Source: Larkinella rosea (GTDB lineage Bacteria; Bacteroidota; Bacteroidia; Cytophagales; Spirosomataceae). From it: DNA of 64,000 nucleotides. Location: the NCBI RefSeq assembly GCF_003858635.1, contig NZ_RQJO01000008.1, positions 1,488,001-1,552,000 of the forward strand, read 5' to 3'. The notes below the pieces were generated by a model that saw only the letters and a program-made list of their open reading frames with translations, did not search any database and was not told the origin of the DNA. Below, one piece after another: positions 17,589 through 26,536 of the stretch (position 1 is its first letter; each line of letters begins with the position of its first letter). The translations under genes and the position numbers were made by a program.

Positions 17589-18701
17589 ATGTATAAACTG
17601 ATTCTGGGTTTGGCGGGCATCAGCCTGCTGGTCGCGCTTGGATTGATGATTTCCGGAAATCTCCCGATGGCCGGACCTTTTCTGATTGCCTTCTTTTTGG
17701 CCGTTGCTATCGGTTTTCGGGGTTTCGAAAATTTGAAAGGGTTTTCGTACACGGTCATGATTTTTGCCGCGGTCACCACGGCTTTGTTTTATCCGACGTA
17801 TTTTGTTTCCTACAACGGCTTTAAATTCAGCACATTAATTACGCCATTGATTCAGCTGATCATGTTCGGGATGGGTACGTCGATGAGTCTCAACGATTTT
17901 GTGGGCGTGGTTAAAATGCCGCGCGGGGTATTGATCGGTGTCGTCAGTCACTTCATCATCATGCCTTCCATTGGGTTTACACTGGCGAGCATCAGTGGTT
18001 TGCCGCCCGAAATTGCTGCCGGTATTATCCTGATCGGCTGTTCGCCCAACGGCATGGCTTCCAACGTGATTTCATACCTGGCCAAAGCCAACTTAGCCTT
18101 ATCCATTACGATTACGGCCATTTCCACCATGATGGCTCCTTTTGTGACACCGATTCTAATGCGGACGTTGGCCGGGGCTTTCGTCGAAATCGATACGCTG
18201 GCGATGATGTGGGACATTACCAAAATGGTGATTCTGCCGATTGGCGCAGGTCTGCTGTTCAATCACTTTTTGAGCGGAAAAGCCAAGTGGCTGGACGATG
18301 CCATGCCGTATGTGTCGATGTTTGGCATCACCTTTATCATTGTCATTATTACCTCGGCGGGGCGCAATAGCCTGCTTTCGATTGGCCCGATTCTGCTCGG
18401 TCTGGTCCTGATTCACAACCTGTCCGGATATTTTCTGGGCTATTGGTCGGGGCGTTTGTTCCGGATGAGCGAGCGCGACTGCCGTACCATCGCCATTGAA
18501 GTGGGTATGCAAAACGGCGGTCTGGCGTCGGGCATTGCCAATCAAATGGGCAAAATGGCCACCGTTGGTCTGGCTCCGGCCATTTTTGGGCCGTTGATGA
18601 ACATTACCGGCTCCATTCTGGCGTCGTGGTGGCACCGCCGGATGCCCAAAGAAGAGCGGGAAGCCCCGCAGGAAATGGTGCACGGGCACCGGAGTTTGTA
18701 G
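17589..18701 (+). CDS. Bile acid:sodium symporter (BASS/SBF) family transporter
   Basis: 370 aa, about ten membrane helices. The crossover region typical of the family is visible: GFTLASISGLPPEIAAGIILIGCSPNGMASNVISYLAKANLALSITITAISTM. GMQNGGLASGIANQ matches the second repeat. Members move organic acids (bile acids, pyruvate, pantothenate and others) with Na+. Placed at the end of the periplasmic catabolic cluster, it probably imports an acid product (inference). The start follows a good -7 box at 17550. The C terminus is a short charged tail. Confidence 0.92.
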   Translation: MYKLILGLAGISLLVALGLMISGNLPMAGPFLIAFFLAVAIGFRGFENLKGFSYTVMIFAAVTTALFYPTYFVSYNGFKFSTLITPLIQLIMFGMGTSMSLNDFVGVVKMPRGVLIGVVSHFIIMPSIGFTLASISGLPPEIAAGIILIGCSPNGMASNVISYLAKANLALSITITAISTMMAPFVTPILMRTLAGAFVEIDTLAMMWDITKMVILPIGAGLLFNHFLSGKAKWLDDAMPYVSMFGITFIIVIITSAGRNSLLSIGPILLGLVLIHNLSGYFLGYWSGRLFRMSERDCRTIAIEVGMQNGGLASGIANQMGKMATVGLAPAIFGPLMNITGSILASWWHRRMPKEEREAPQEMVHGHRSL

Positions 18702-18711
18702 CTTTTAATCC

Positions 18712-18768
18712 GTTTATGGTTTTGTGTTGATAGATATTACTTCCAACCATAGACACTAAACCATAAAC
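18712..18768. repeat. Imperfect inverted repeat (TTTATGGTTTT type)
   Basis: GTTTATGGTTTTGTGTT (18712-18728) against GACACTAAACCATAAAC (18752-18768), 15 of 17 pairing. It fills most of the gap between the symporter and SMP-30 genes. No T run follows, so it is not a canonical terminator. Confidence 0.75.
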
Positions 18769-18784
18769 TAACCAACCTTTTTTG

Positions 18785-19693
18785 ATGAAAAAAGTATCGC
18801 TTGTTGCAGCGGCCACGTTTGCCGGGCTTGGCCTATTATTCGTTTCGGCGAAAACCGCTGAGGACTTGTTCAAATCGACGGTTTTTACACCGGTGAACGG
18901 TTTTACGTCCGGCGTCGAAGGTCCGGCGGTGGATAAATCCGGGACGGTTTACGCGGTCAATTTTGGCAAGCAGGGCACGATCGGACAGGTTACGGCGGGC
19001 GGTGAAGCCAGCGTATTCGTTGAATTACCCGAAGGCAGCATCGGTAACGGCATCCGGTTCAGCAGGAAAGGCGATATGTTCATCGCTGATTATCCCAAAC
19101 ACAACATCCTGAAAGTGGCGGCCGGCACGAAAACCGTCAGTGTGTTTGCCAACGAACCGCGTATGAACCAGCCCAACGACATTGCGATCGACAGCAAGGA
19201 CCGGCTTTACGCGAGCGATCCGAGCTGGAAAAACAATACCGGAAACATCTGGCGAATCGACACGGACGGCAAGGTGACCGCGCTGGAAGAAAACATGGGC
19301 ACCACCAATGGCATCGAGGTGAGCCCCGATGATAAAAGGCTGTACGTCAACGAGTCGAACCAGCGAAAAGTCTGGGTGTACGATTTGTCGGCGAGTGGTC
19401 AGGTGAGCAACAAACGGCTGCTGATCGAGTTTCCGGATTTCGGCATGGATGGCATGCGCTGCGACGCCGACGGTAATTTATACATCGCCCGGTTTGGCAA
19501 AGGAACCGTCGCCAAAGTGTCTCCGGACGGCAAAGTGGTGCAGGAAATCCAGTTGGTCGGCAAACGCCCCACGAACATCTGTTTCGGTGGAAAAGACGGC
19601 CGTACGGCCTACGTCACGCTCCAGGATCAGGGCAATCTGGAAAGTTTCCGGGTCGACAAACCGGGCCGGGAGTGGGCAATGCGCAAGAAGTAA
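18785..19693 (+). CDS. Exported SMP-30/gluconolactonase-like protein
   Basis: 302 aa from the ATG at 18785 (a TTG three bases earlier is also open). N-terminal signal peptide MKKVSLVAAATFAGLGLLFVSA. A six-bladed SMP-30 propeller with the usual metal-site stretches: E45 in GVEGPAVD, NQPNDIAIDSKDRLY, GTTNGIEVSPDDKRLYVNES and FGMDGMRCDADGNLYIARFGKG. Family members hydrolyse sugar lactones; one would be produced by the sugar dehydrogenase-like proteins upstream, so a place in the same pathway is reasonable. It is the last gene of the + strand cluster and converges with the regulator gene 14 bp away. Confidence 0.9.
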   Translation: MKKVSLVAAATFAGLGLLFVSAKTAEDLFKSTVFTPVNGFTSGVEGPAVDKSGTVYAVNFGKQGTIGQVTAGGEASVFVELPEGSIGNGIRFSRKGDMFIADYPKHNILKVAAGTKTVSVFANEPRMNQPNDIAIDSKDRLYASDPSWKNNTGNIWRIDTDGKVTALEENMGTTNGIEVSPDDKRLYVNESNQRKVWVYDLSASGQVSNKRLLIEFPDFGMDGMRCDADGNLYIARFGKGTVAKVSPDGKVVQEIQLVGKRPTNICFGGKDGRTAYVTLQDQGNLESFRVDKPGREWAMRKK

Positions 19694-19706
19694 AACCGCC
19701 GTCTCC

Positions 19707-20762
19707 TTACCAGCGTGACCGTTTCAGCTTTTCGGGCTGGAGCACGCGGATGTTGGTGCCGTTGATGTCAATCAAACCGTCGGATTTAAATTCGCTCAGC
19801 GTTCGGATGAGTGATTCCGTTGCCGTTCCGACCATGGCGGCCAGGTCATCCCGTGAAAATTGAATAACCGGTTCGTTATCAGTGGCCTGAAGATTCGAGT
19901 GTAGCCGAAGCAACGTATCGGCTACCCGCCGACGCAGCGAACTGTACGCCATGTTCAGCAATTGTTGTTCGCGGTCGGTAACCCGGTTGGCCAGTAACTG
20001 AACAAACCGCCGGGCCACTTCGCCGTCGCGCGAAAGCAGATCGATGAAGATTTCCTTCGGAATGTACACCAGTTCGGAATCTTCGAGCGTCACGGCCGAA
20101 TCCGTATGATCGGATTGCTCCAGCAGATTGACATACCCGAAAAAATCGCCCGCTTGATACAAACCGGTGATGAATTCCTTGCCGTCGGCATTGGTTTTGA
20201 ACGTTTTTATCCGACCCGCCTGCACGAAATAAAGCCGCGTCGGTTCGTCGCCTTCCGAATAAACAAACTGCTTTTTCTTGACAAAATGCCCTTTCCGATC
20301 CACCGTCAGCGAGTCGATGCCGGTCAGGGTGTGGGCGTCGTCCAGAAATTGCCCCAAACCGTCTTTGGTCGGTTCGTAGGCGGGCCGCATCTGGTCGAAC
20401 CGTTTCAGCCGTCCTTCCACCGCGCTCAGCAATTCAATTTCGTCGAAGGGTTTGGTCAGGTAATCATCCGCGCCCATTTCCATGCCCCGGCGGAAGTCGG
20501 CCCGCTCGGTTTTGGCGGTCAGAAAAATGAACGGTATGCCCGACAGATCCGGGTTTTTGTTGAAAATATGCAGCACGCCAAAGCCGTCCAAAACCGGCAT
20601 CATAATATCGCAAATGACCAGATCGGGCCGGGTCGCCAACGCTTTTTCCACGCCGATCTTGCCGTTTTCGGCCATCAGAACGTGGTAGCTGGCTAGTTCC
20701 AGAATTTCGGCGGTATTTTCCCGAATGTCGTCGTTGTCTTCAATGAGCAGGATCGTCTTCAT
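19707..20762 (-). CDS. Receiver-Crp fusion transcriptional regulator
   Basis: 351 aa. Residues 1-120 are a CheY-like receiver with phospho-acceptor D52 (LVICDIMMPVLDG), T82-type switch region (FIFLTAKTE) and K104-type lysine (YLTKPF). Residues 155-265 are a cyclic-nucleotide-binding fold (FVYSEGDEPTRLYFVQAGRIKTFK, GDFFGYVNLL). Residues 280-345 are a Crp-type helix-turn-helix (SRDDLAAMVGTATESLIRTLSEFKSDGLI). It is a DNA-binding regulator that could respond to phosphorylation from the PAS kinase whose gene overlaps its start by 23 bp, and perhaps also to a ligand or redox state. Targets are unknown; the neighbouring catabolic cluster is one possibility. Confidence 0.93.
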   Translation of the reverse strand: MKTILLIEDNDDIRENTAEILELASYHVLMAENGKIGVEKALATRPDLVICDIMMPVLDGFGVLHIFNKNPDLSGIPFIFLTAKTERADFRRGMEMGADDYLTKPFDEIELLSAVEGRLKRFDQMRPAYEPTKDGLGQFLDDAHTLTGIDSLTVDRKGHFVKKKQFVYSEGDEPTRLYFVQAGRIKTFKTNADGKEFITGLYQAGDFFGYVNLLEQSDHTDSAVTLEDSELVYIPKEIFIDLLSRDGEVARRFVQLLANRVTDREQQLLNMAYSSLRRRVADTLLRLHSNLQATDNEPVIQFSRDDLAAMVGTATESLIRTLSEFKSDGLIDINGTNIRVLQPEKLKRSRW

Positions 20763-21957
20763 GACTAAAGGATAAGGTTACGGTGGTTCCGTCGTTAGGC
20801 TTACTCTGGAAATTGATGGTGCCGTTCAGCAAGGTTAAATACTGGGCGACGATGTGCAGCCCCAACCCGGTTCCCTGAATGGCGGTGACGTTTTTGGCCC
20901 GGTAAAACCGCTCGAACAAATGCTTCTGGTCTTCGTCCGACATGCCGATGCCCTCATCCTGAATCGAAATGCGAACCCGGCCGTCGCGGCACCAGAGGTG
21001 AATGCGGATCACCTTGTTTTCGCCGGAATATTTAATGGCATTCGACAGCAGATTCACCATCATTTTGCGAACCAGCGACTTATCCAGCCAGACGCTGGAG
21101 GCACAATCGTGCTCGATCTGAATGGTTTGTCCGGCTTTCAATAAACCCTGTATGTCTGCGACAATGTTGGTTACCAGGTCGTTAAGATCAAACAGGGAAT
21201 ACGACGCTTCAATTTTGCCTTCTTCCAGTTTGCCAACCGACAGAAACTCCTCCAGAATGTCGTTGAGGTGATTCACCGATGCTTTGATGCGCTGGATGTG
21301 GCGGTTTCGTTTGTCCTGCTGCTCGGAAGTTGTGTATTTATTCAGCAAATCGGCGGAGGTAAGAATGGCGCTCAGGGGGGTCCGGAACTCGTGCGACGCC
21401 ATCGTAACAAACCGCGATTTCAGCTCGCCCAGTTCGCGCTCGGTCGCCAGCGCCTTGGAAAGTTCGTCTTTCGATAGCTCCAGCTGGTGTAGCGTCACCA
21501 TGAGCGCATTGGTTCGGTCGGCTACTTTTTGCTCCAGTTCGGCATTCAATTGCTCGATGCGGTTTTTCTGTTCGATGAGCGACTGTTCTGCTTCTTTTTT
21601 ATAAGTCGTATCGATGATGTAAGCCACAATGTACAATTGTTCGTCCTGGTAAAAATAGCTCAGGCTGATTTCGGCGGGAAACAGCGAACCGTTCTTCCGT
21701 TTGACGTACAAATCGCGTCCGTGGCCCATCGGTCGTACTTCCGGGTGCGCGTTGAACGATTTCCGAAGATTTTTGTGAAGGTTGACCAGGGAGTCCGGTA
21801 CCAGCAATTCAATGGTTTGGCCAACCATTTCGGCTTCGGTATACCCAAAGAGTTTCTGGGCAAAGTGACTCACCGAAATCATGCGCCCGTGGTTGTCGGA
21901 GAGAATAATGCCGATGGTGGCATTGGCAAAAACGGCAGAAAACAGGTCGGTAATCAT
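20740..21957 (-). CDS. PAS sensor histidine kinase
   Basis: 405 aa from the ATG at 21957; the frame is open to 22062 but the family sequence begins at MITDLFSAVFANATIGIILSD. Domains: PAS (about 5-120, with FGYTEAEMVGQTIELLVPDSL and PMGHGRDLYVKRKNGSLFPAEISL), a coiled linker, HisKA with H189 in MASHEFRTPLSAI, and HATPase_c (VNLLSNAIKYSG, DEGIGMSDEDQ, GTGLGLHIV). No membrane segment in the chosen form, so it is cytosolic. It is translationally linked to the receiver-Crp gene and probably phosphorylates its D52. The PAS ligand is not evident. Confidence 0.92.
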   Translation of the reverse strand: MITDLFSAVFANATIGIILSDNHGRMISVSHFAQKLFGYTEAEMVGQTIELLVPDSLVNLHKNLRKSFNAHPEVRPMGHGRDLYVKRKNGSLFPAEISLSYFYQDEQLYIVAYIIDTTYKKEAEQSLIEQKNRIEQLNAELEQKVADRTNALMVTLHQLELSKDELSKALATERELGELKSRFVTMASHEFRTPLSAILTSADLLNKYTTSEQQDKRNRHIQRIKASVNHLNDILEEFLSVGKLEEGKIEASYSLFDLNDLVTNIVADIQGLLKAGQTIQIEHDCASSVWLDKSLVRKMMVNLLSNAIKYSGENKVIRIHLWCRDGRVRISIQDEGIGMSDEDQKHLFERFYRAKNVTAIQGTGLGLHIVAQYLTLLNGTINFQSKPNDGTTVTLSFSHEDDPAH

Positions 21958-22161
21958 ACGGTTCGGTCCGGTAGGTTGCAAAGAAAACCGTATCCCGGAA
22001 TTTGTTGCAAGATAAGTCGGAAAAAAAAGGAAAAGGCTGACAAGGATCAGTTGCCCAGCCAACCGATCTCATGTTTCAAGCCCCGTAAAGGTGGCAATTT
22101 TACAGTGCGCTGTTGACACGTGAATAAGTCACTGGCTCAGTTAGCTCCGTTCTCGTAAACG

Positions 22162-22512
22162 ATGAACCAGAAACCACAATTTGATTTTATGAACTCGACT
22201 CTTTTTCGGCCGCTCATTGTTCCCGCCAAAACTGCGGTTCTGCTGGTATTTGTGCCTAACTCGATTAAGCAGCAGGCAGCGGTCAATCAGGCGCTGGAGC
22301 AGGTTGGAAAGGAATTAGGTGAAAGCATCCGGATTACGCGCGTCGATGGCATTATTCATCCCGAAGTCGTCTTAAGTTTTGGAATTCAGCGGCTTCCGTC
22401 GTTTGTGTTGCTGAAACACGGGATCGAAATCTGGCGCTACAACGGTTTGCCCGACGCAGAGGAGTTGATCGGGCATTTGACAACCCAATTGCAGGAAGAA
22501 GCAAAAGGGTGA
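22162..22512 (+). CDS. Thioredoxin-fold protein lacking the CxxC motif
   Basis: 116 aa. The pattern fits a thioredoxin: AVLLVFVPNSIKQQAAVNQALEQVGKEL, RITRVDGIIHPEVVLSFGIQRLPSFVLLKHGIEIWRYNGLPDAEELIGHL. The cis-proline (RLPSFVLL) is kept, but the active-site WCxxC is replaced by PNSIKQ and there is no cysteine in the protein. It cannot act as a disulfide reductase and may be a chaperone, a partner or a decayed thioredoxin. The start could be the ATG at 22162 or 22189. It stands alone, divergent from the PAS kinase and followed by an intrinsic terminator. Confidence 0.8.
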   Translation: MNQKPQFDFMNSTLFRPLIVPAKTAVLLVFVPNSIKQQAAVNQALEQVGKELGESIRITRVDGIIHPEVVLSFGIQRLPSFVLLKHGIEIWRYNGLPDAEELIGHLTTQLQEEAKG

Positions 22513-22600
22513 AAAGAACAGAATGCAAAAGTGTGTTTTAATAAAGTTGAAGTAATCCTGACTTGCTGTTCGGAAACGTAAAAAGGAGTGCAGTTGAAAT

Positions 22601-22640
22601 AAAACCCTGTCAGAGTCTAAACCGCTCCGGCAGGGTTTTT
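22601..22640 (+). terminator. Intrinsic terminator after the thioredoxin-fold gene
   Basis: Arms AAAACCCTGTCAGAG (22601-22615) and CTCCGGCAGGGTTTT (22625-22639) with two mismatches, ending in a T run. The rest of the 22513-22897 gap holds no supported gene; a 70-codon frame there runs through this hairpin and is judged spurious. Confidence 0.75.
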
Positions 22641-22897
22641 AGCTACCATCTTACTCAAAACGCGCTCAACCATAACGATCCGGAATCCGAACAGGCGGGA
22701 TTCTCAGCAGGATCGGTTCGCAAATTGATGAAGGAAAGTAAGAAGGAGCTTAATAAAAACTTAGAATTGGCTTAGAATGCCCCGGATGTACTCCGCCGGC
22801 ATACCCCTTCCCGATTTAACGTAAATGACGACGAATTTACGGGCGATTGCTTGGGCTCCTCCGTCGTTTTATCGACTTTTAGGGTAAAAACCGCCGA

Positions 22898-24322
22898 ATG
22901 ACAAGTCGTAAACCAGGTAGCCGAACACGCTCGAAACCAAAAGCCGGAATCCGAATGGCCGGATTGCTGGGACTCACCACCTTCGTTCTATTCGGGGCAA
23001 TCCGCCTGGTTGATCTGCCTGAAAAAGCGATGTCGCCCGGAAAACCAAACCTCATTTTCCTGTTGACGGACGACCACCGCTGGGATGCGCTCGGCGCAAT
23101 GGGTAATCCGATCATTAAAACTCCCAATCTGGATGCGCTGGCGAAAGGCGGTTTGTTATTCCCGAACGCGTATGTTACGACGGCCATCTGCTGTGTCAGC
23201 CGGGCCAGTCTGTTGAGCGGGCAGTACGAATCCCGGCATAAGATCAACGATTTCGCAACGGATTTTTCGCCGGAAGCGGTTGCCAATACCTATCCGTTGC
23301 TGCTCAAAAAGGCCGGTTATCAAATTGGATTTGTTGGAAAATACGGCGTGGGCGAAAATCCGCCCGATACCCAGTACGATTTCTGGGCCTGTAATCGAAA
23401 AGGCCAGCCGCCGTATGCGCTTACCAATGCAAACGGAAAACCGATCCACCACACCGATAGTGTCGGCCACGCCATCAGCCGGTTTCTGACCGATTTTGCC
23501 GGAAAAGAACCCTTCTGTTTGTCGGTTAGTTTCAAGGCACCCCACGAGCTGGACGGCAATCCGCCTACGTATCCGATTCAGGAGCGGTTTCGGGATTTAT
23601 ACAAAAACGTTACCGTTCCAACGCCCGAAACCGCCGATCCCGTGTATTGGAACAGTTTTCCGGATTTTTTCCGAACCGACCAGAATATTGGCCGGGAACG
23701 CTGGAAACCGCTGTTTTCAACGCCGGAGCTGCACCAGAAAACCGTCAAGGATTATTACCGCCTGATCACGGGCGTCGATGAAGTGGTGGGCAATCTGGTG
23801 GCGCAGCTCAAGCAACGGAAGCTGGATAAAAATACGATCATCGTGTTCATGGGCGACAACGGGTTTTACCTGGGCGAACACGGCATGGAAGGCAAGTGGT
23901 TTGGGCATGAAGAGTCCATTCGGGTGCCACTGATCATCTATGACCCATCGCTGCCCGCGAGCCAAAAAGGGACAAAACCGGCCAAAATAGCCCTGAACAT
24001 CGATATTGCCCCAACTCTGCTGGCTTTTGCCGGAATCGAAATCCCGAAAACGATGCAGGGAATGGATTTAATGAAGAACACGGCCCGAACCGATTTCTTT
24101 TACGAACACACGTTTATGGGTAGCCCACGGTTGCCGAAAGTAGAGGGCGTTGTGACGCGGGATTATAAATACATGAAGTTTATCGAACACGGTTACGAAG
24201 AGCTGTACAGTATCGCGGCCGATCCGCACGAAACGAAAAACCGGGCCAGCGATCCGGTTTATACCCAAAAACTGAACGAACTGCGGAAGCGGTATGCGGT
24301 TTTGAAGGAAACCGTCAAATAG
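22898..24322 (+). CDS. Exported type I sulfatase
   Basis: 474 aa. An arginine-rich N terminus then a hydrophobic segment (about 21-36) acts as signal anchor; M20 is an alternative start. Alkaline-phosphatase-superfamily sulfatase: metal ligands D58-D59 (LLTDDHRWDALG), the formylglycine site C98-C99-V100-S101-R102 (TTAICCVSRASLLSGQY), KYGVGENPP, HELDGNPPTYP and FMGDNGFYLGEHGMEGK. The usual Pro/Ala at the third position of the C-x-P/A-x-R motif is Val. An anaerobic or FGE-type maturase elsewhere must convert C98. It likely removes sulfate esters from glycans in the periplasm, in line with the esterase genes nearby. It has a leader gap of 385 bp and no close operon partner. Confidence 0.93.
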   Translation: MTSRKPGSRTRSKPKAGIRMAGLLGLTTFVLFGAIRLVDLPEKAMSPGKPNLIFLLTDDHRWDALGAMGNPIIKTPNLDALAKGGLLFPNAYVTTAICCVSRASLLSGQYESRHKINDFATDFSPEAVANTYPLLLKKAGYQIGFVGKYGVGENPPDTQYDFWACNRKGQPPYALTNANGKPIHHTDSVGHAISRFLTDFAGKEPFCLSVSFKAPHELDGNPPTYPIQERFRDLYKNVTVPTPETADPVYWNSFPDFFRTDQNIGRERWKPLFSTPELHQKTVKDYYRLITGVDEVVGNLVAQLKQRKLDKNTIIVFMGDNGFYLGEHGMEGKWFGHEESIRVPLIIYDPSLPASQKGTKPAKIALNIDIAPTLLAFAGIEIPKTMQGMDLMKNTARTDFFYEHTFMGSPRLPKVEGVVTRDYKYMKFIEHGYEELYSIAADPHETKNRASDPVYTQKLNELRKRYAVLKETVK

Positions 24323-24434
24323 CCAGGCCGAAACCGCCGGAATTAATTCAGAAACGATCGGCAAACCCATGGGTATGATCAGGCGAAGGACGTCTTTAGT
24401 TGACAGTTTCGTTTGACCGTAACCATCCCCTGCT

Positions 24435-26459
24435 GTGACCCTTCGCTTAAGTCAATTGCTTCTGTTTCTGGTGATTATCGCGCAATCCGGGCAGGCCCGG
24501 ATTGTCCGGATCGAGATCGGCAGTCGTCAGTCACCCGCGTTTGAGGGGCGCGTGTTCGGGTCGGTAGGCGCCTACGAAAAGCTGCGTGGAAAAGCCTACG
24601 GTGAACTCGATCCGAATCGGCCGCAGAATGCCGTGATCACCGATCTTCGGTTGGCGCCCCGTAACGCCCGGGGCATGGTCGAATACGTGATGGATATTTA
24701 TATCCTGAAACCGATTGACCTGAAAACCGGGAACCACAGACTCTTTCTGGAAGTCAACAACCGGGGCGGCAAGCTCTTCGGCGGATTGAATAACAGCATG
24801 GGTGGTAATGACCCCACAACGGCCGCCCAGGCCGGAGAAAGCTTTCTGATGAACCGGGGCTACACGCTCGTCTGGAACGGCTGGGACCCTTCGGCCGCTG
24901 CTACCAATAACAACCTGACCATCAGCGTTCCTGTTGCCAGACAGACCGACGGTTCTGCGATTATGGGGCCTTCGTACGAATACATTTCCTTCGATAACGC
25001 GACTTCGGCTTCGTACAGCCTGGCGTATCCGGCGGCCAATCTCGACAAATCCAGGGCGGTTTTGACGGTTCGTAATCGGTTGCAGGATACCGCAACCCCG
25101 GTTCCGGCCGACGGCTGGGAATACGTCAACGACCGGACCATCCGGTTGCTGCCCGCCGGAACAACGTTTCGGCAAAGTGCGGTGTATGAGTTTGCCTATA
25201 CCGCCCGTGATCCCATCGTTGCGGGTATTGGTTTTGCCGCCACCCGGGATTTTGTATCGTTTCTGCGCTACGCCAAAACCGATGATGTTGGTCACCCCAA
25301 TCCACTGGCGGACGATGTTCAATATACGTTTTCGTACGCCCTTTCGCAGCCCGCCCGGTATCTGAACGATTTTCAGACACTCGGTTTCAATGCCGATGAA
25401 CAAAACCGGCGCGTGATCGATGGCATGGAAAACTGGCTGGGCGGTGGCAACGGCATCGGCCTGAACGTTCGCTTTGCCCAACCGTCGCGCACGGAACGCA
25501 ACCGGCAGAATCACCTGTACCCCGAAGGTGTTTTCCCATTTGCTTACCCGGTTTTGACCGACCCGTTATCCGGGAAAACCGCAGGTCGAGGTGCGGCCTG
25601 TTCCGCTACCAATACCTGCCCGAAGGTTTTTGAGATCAATTCGGCCAACGAATATTGGGTAAAGGCCGCGTCGCTGCTGCATACCGACCCGAAAGGAAAC
25701 GACCTGCCCGATCCCGAAAACGTGCGGTTTTTTCTGGTATCGGGTGCACAACACGGTACGGGAAACGCGACATCCCAGGGGATGTGTCAGCAATTGCAGA
25801 ATCCGACCAACGCCGAACCGCTGTTGCGGGCGCTTTTCGTTGCGCTGGATGAATGGGTGACGAAAGGCACCCAACCGCCCGAGAGCGCAGTTCCGCGCCG
25901 ATCCGATGGCACGGCCGCCGTGGCGATTCCTCAACCCGGTAGTCAAACCGGTCTGGTTCCGCAGGCTGATCTGGGCTGGCCCACAATTCCGGGGGTGGCC
26001 TATACCGGGCTGATTACCACCCGCTACCAACTCGATTTCGGGCCGGATTTTGCGCGGGGAACGATTGGCAACTACCCACCGACAGTAACCGATCGACCGG
26101 TTTATGTGACTTTTGTATCGAAAGTCGATCCGGACGGCAATGAAGTGGCCGGTATTCGGTTGCCGCCCGTTGCAGTTCCGGTGGCAACGACCACCGGCTG
26201 GGCGCTGCGCCGGAGCGGTTTTGGCGAAAACGAAGGTTGTGAGGGTTCCGGACAGTACATTCCGTTTAAAACCACGAAAGCCGAACGGCTGTCGGTTCAC
26301 GATCCGCGTTTGTCGTTGCAGGAACGCTACCAAACGCACGCAAACTACGTCGAAGCGGTTCGGAAAGTTGCTCAGGATCTGGCGAAACGGCGTCTGTTGC
26401 TGGAGGAAGACGTTCAAAAATACATCCGAACCGCCGAAGCCAGCGACGTATTGAAGTAG
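24435..26459 (+). CDS. Exported large alpha/beta hydrolase domain protein (Abhydrolase_10-like)
   Basis: 674 aa with a GTG start at 24435, followed at once by a signal peptide (MTLRLSQLLLFLVIIAQSGQA). The rest matches a long family annotated only as alpha/beta hydrolase domain: VFGSVGAYEKLRGKAYGELDP, LFLEVNNRGGKLFGGLNN, LMNRGYTLVWNGWDPS, GIGFAATRDFVSFLRY, EGVFPFAYPVLTDP and FEINSANEYWVKAASLLHTDP. The segment VSGAQHGTGN is a probable catalytic histidine region. The substrate is unknown. It is the middle gene of a group of hydrolases (sulfatase upstream, two esterases convergent downstream). Confidence 0.8.
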   Translation: MTLRLSQLLLFLVIIAQSGQARIVRIEIGSRQSPAFEGRVFGSVGAYEKLRGKAYGELDPNRPQNAVITDLRLAPRNARGMVEYVMDIYILKPIDLKTGNHRLFLEVNNRGGKLFGGLNNSMGGNDPTTAAQAGESFLMNRGYTLVWNGWDPSAAATNNNLTISVPVARQTDGSAIMGPSYEYISFDNATSASYSLAYPAANLDKSRAVLTVRNRLQDTATPVPADGWEYVNDRTIRLLPAGTTFRQSAVYEFAYTARDPIVAGIGFAATRDFVSFLRYAKTDDVGHPNPLADDVQYTFSYALSQPARYLNDFQTLGFNADEQNRRVIDGMENWLGGGNGIGLNVRFAQPSRTERNRQNHLYPEGVFPFAYPVLTDPLSGKTAGRGAACSATNTCPKVFEINSANEYWVKAASLLHTDPKGNDLPDPENVRFFLVSGAQHGTGNATSQGMCQQLQNPTNAEPLLRALFVALDEWVTKGTQPPESAVPRRSDGTAAVAIPQPGSQTGLVPQADLGWPTIPGVAYTGLITTRYQLDFGPDFARGTIGNYPPTVTDRPVYVTFVSKVDPDGNEVAGIRLPPVAVPVATTTGWALRRSGFGENEGCEGSGQYIPFKTTKAERLSVHDPRLSLQERYQTHANYVEAVRKVAQDLAKRRLLLEEDVQKYIRTAEASDVLK

Positions 26460-26536
26460 TCGGCATAACCGCTTTCTCTAGGGTATCTGCCGCCGGAGCT
26501 CCGTGCTCGATTGACAAGCCGAAACCTGCCTGTCAC

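Noticed and set aside
22563-22775. 70-codon frame after the thioredoxin-fold gene
   Set aside because: It runs across an intrinsic terminator and has no protein features.
24531-25514. Minus-strand frame of 327 codons
   Set aside because: Antisense to the alpha/beta hydrolase gene, with no signal or family match.
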